A stretch of 64,000 nt of DNA from contig NZ_JACHJJ010000005.1 in assembly GCF_014203605.1 (NCBI RefSeq), forward strand, positions 1-64,000, in the 5' to 3' direction. Origin of the DNA: Thiemannella venezuelensis (GTDB taxonomy: Bacteria > Actinomycetota > Actinomycetes > Streptosporangiales > Streptosporangiaceae). This document shows positions 63,967-64,000 of the stretch, one piece after another. A program made the translations under genes and the position numbers. A model generated the notes under the pieces. That model was given only the letters and a program-made list of their open reading frames with translations, did no database searches and was not told the origin of the DNA. Positions within the stretch are counted from its first letter, which is position 1. Every line of letters begins with the position of its first letter.

Positions 63967-64000
63967 GTGAGTGTGCCGCGCCCGGCCGCCGTCATCGTCC
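63967..64000 (+). CDS. glmU: start of bifunctional GlmU (partial, runs off the window)
   Basis: The last 34 bases encode MSVPRPAAVIV from a GTG start. This is the usual N-terminus of actinobacterial GlmU before the nucleotide-binding loop. GlmU makes UDP-N-acetylglucosamine for the cell wall. The call rests on eleven residues plus the tRNA-Gln context. Confidence 0.6.
   Translation, partial: MSVPRPAAVIV

Overview
The window is high-GC actinobacterial DNA, most likely from a filamentous member of the Streptosporangiaceae or a close relative. The lineage is an inference from gene order and gene types: galU-glp-moaC-moaB-acetyltransferase-sepX, paired protein O-mannosyltransferase genes beside rsmI and metG, tatD/rsmA/ispE/ABC-F, mutT1-ppk, and tRNA-Gln followed by glmU. 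No rRNA operon, CRISPR array, transposase or phage structural gene was seen.

Positions 1-14280 are mostly core genome: tRNA-Arg(CCT), a repeat-rich membrane-anchored protein, a VanY-like DD-carboxypeptidase, MscL, a SAF-domain protein, MTA phosphorylase, a drug-efflux MFS protein fused to a winged-helix-like tail, an FmdB zinc ribbon, a CPA1 antiporter, 5-formyl-THF cyclo-ligase, and the galU-glp-moaC-moaB-GNAT-sepX run. In that run the MoeA-like Glp and the membrane protein SepX/GlpR are probably cell-division partners rather than cofactor enzymes. The run ends at tRNA-Ala(CGC).

Positions 14280 to about 23400 are an accessory region built on that tRNA. Three partial copies of the tRNA 3' end (15569, 19534, 20854), a tyrosine recombinase with an internal deletion, a 34-codon integrase shard, a truncated LysR gene and four copies of a GCGAAAAGTC motif mark repeated integration and decay. 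The cargo is mainly small soluble proteins of the ankyrin, DUF6461-like, DUF7710 and DUF4287 types. They look like orphan immunity-type proteins without recognisable toxins. Positions 23500-34300 hold solitary regulator/effector pairs (DoxX, WYL regulator with UvrA2, MarR with an SMP-30-like secreted protein) and membrane proteins (DUF2079, AI-2E/PerM).

Positions 34373-41420 are a cell-envelope glycosylation block: two paralogous PMTs inverted around rsmI, a GT-C-like membrane protein and a GT2 enzyme. metG follows and ends at a strong terminator. Between metG and tatD lies a small foreign island: an AAA/DUF4143 ATPase bracketed by many copies of a short TGATTTTCA-type motif, with a beheaded acetyltransferase gene at its far edge. 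Between tatD and rsmA, where many actinobacteria carry an rpf gene, there is a translationally coupled pair of a Ser/Thr kinase and a secreted FG-GAP protein.

Positions 49965-64000 hold rsmA, ispE, an ABC-F ATPase, PadR with a CPBP protease, MarR with a methyltransferase, a polyphosphate-linked group (CYTH-CHAD protein, mutT1, ppk), a fatty-acid desaturase with a TetR regulator bearing a long charged tail, tRNA-Gln(TTG) and the first codons of glmU. Several operators can be read directly as palindromes over or beside promoters (28950, 53811, 55956, 24444, 63465).
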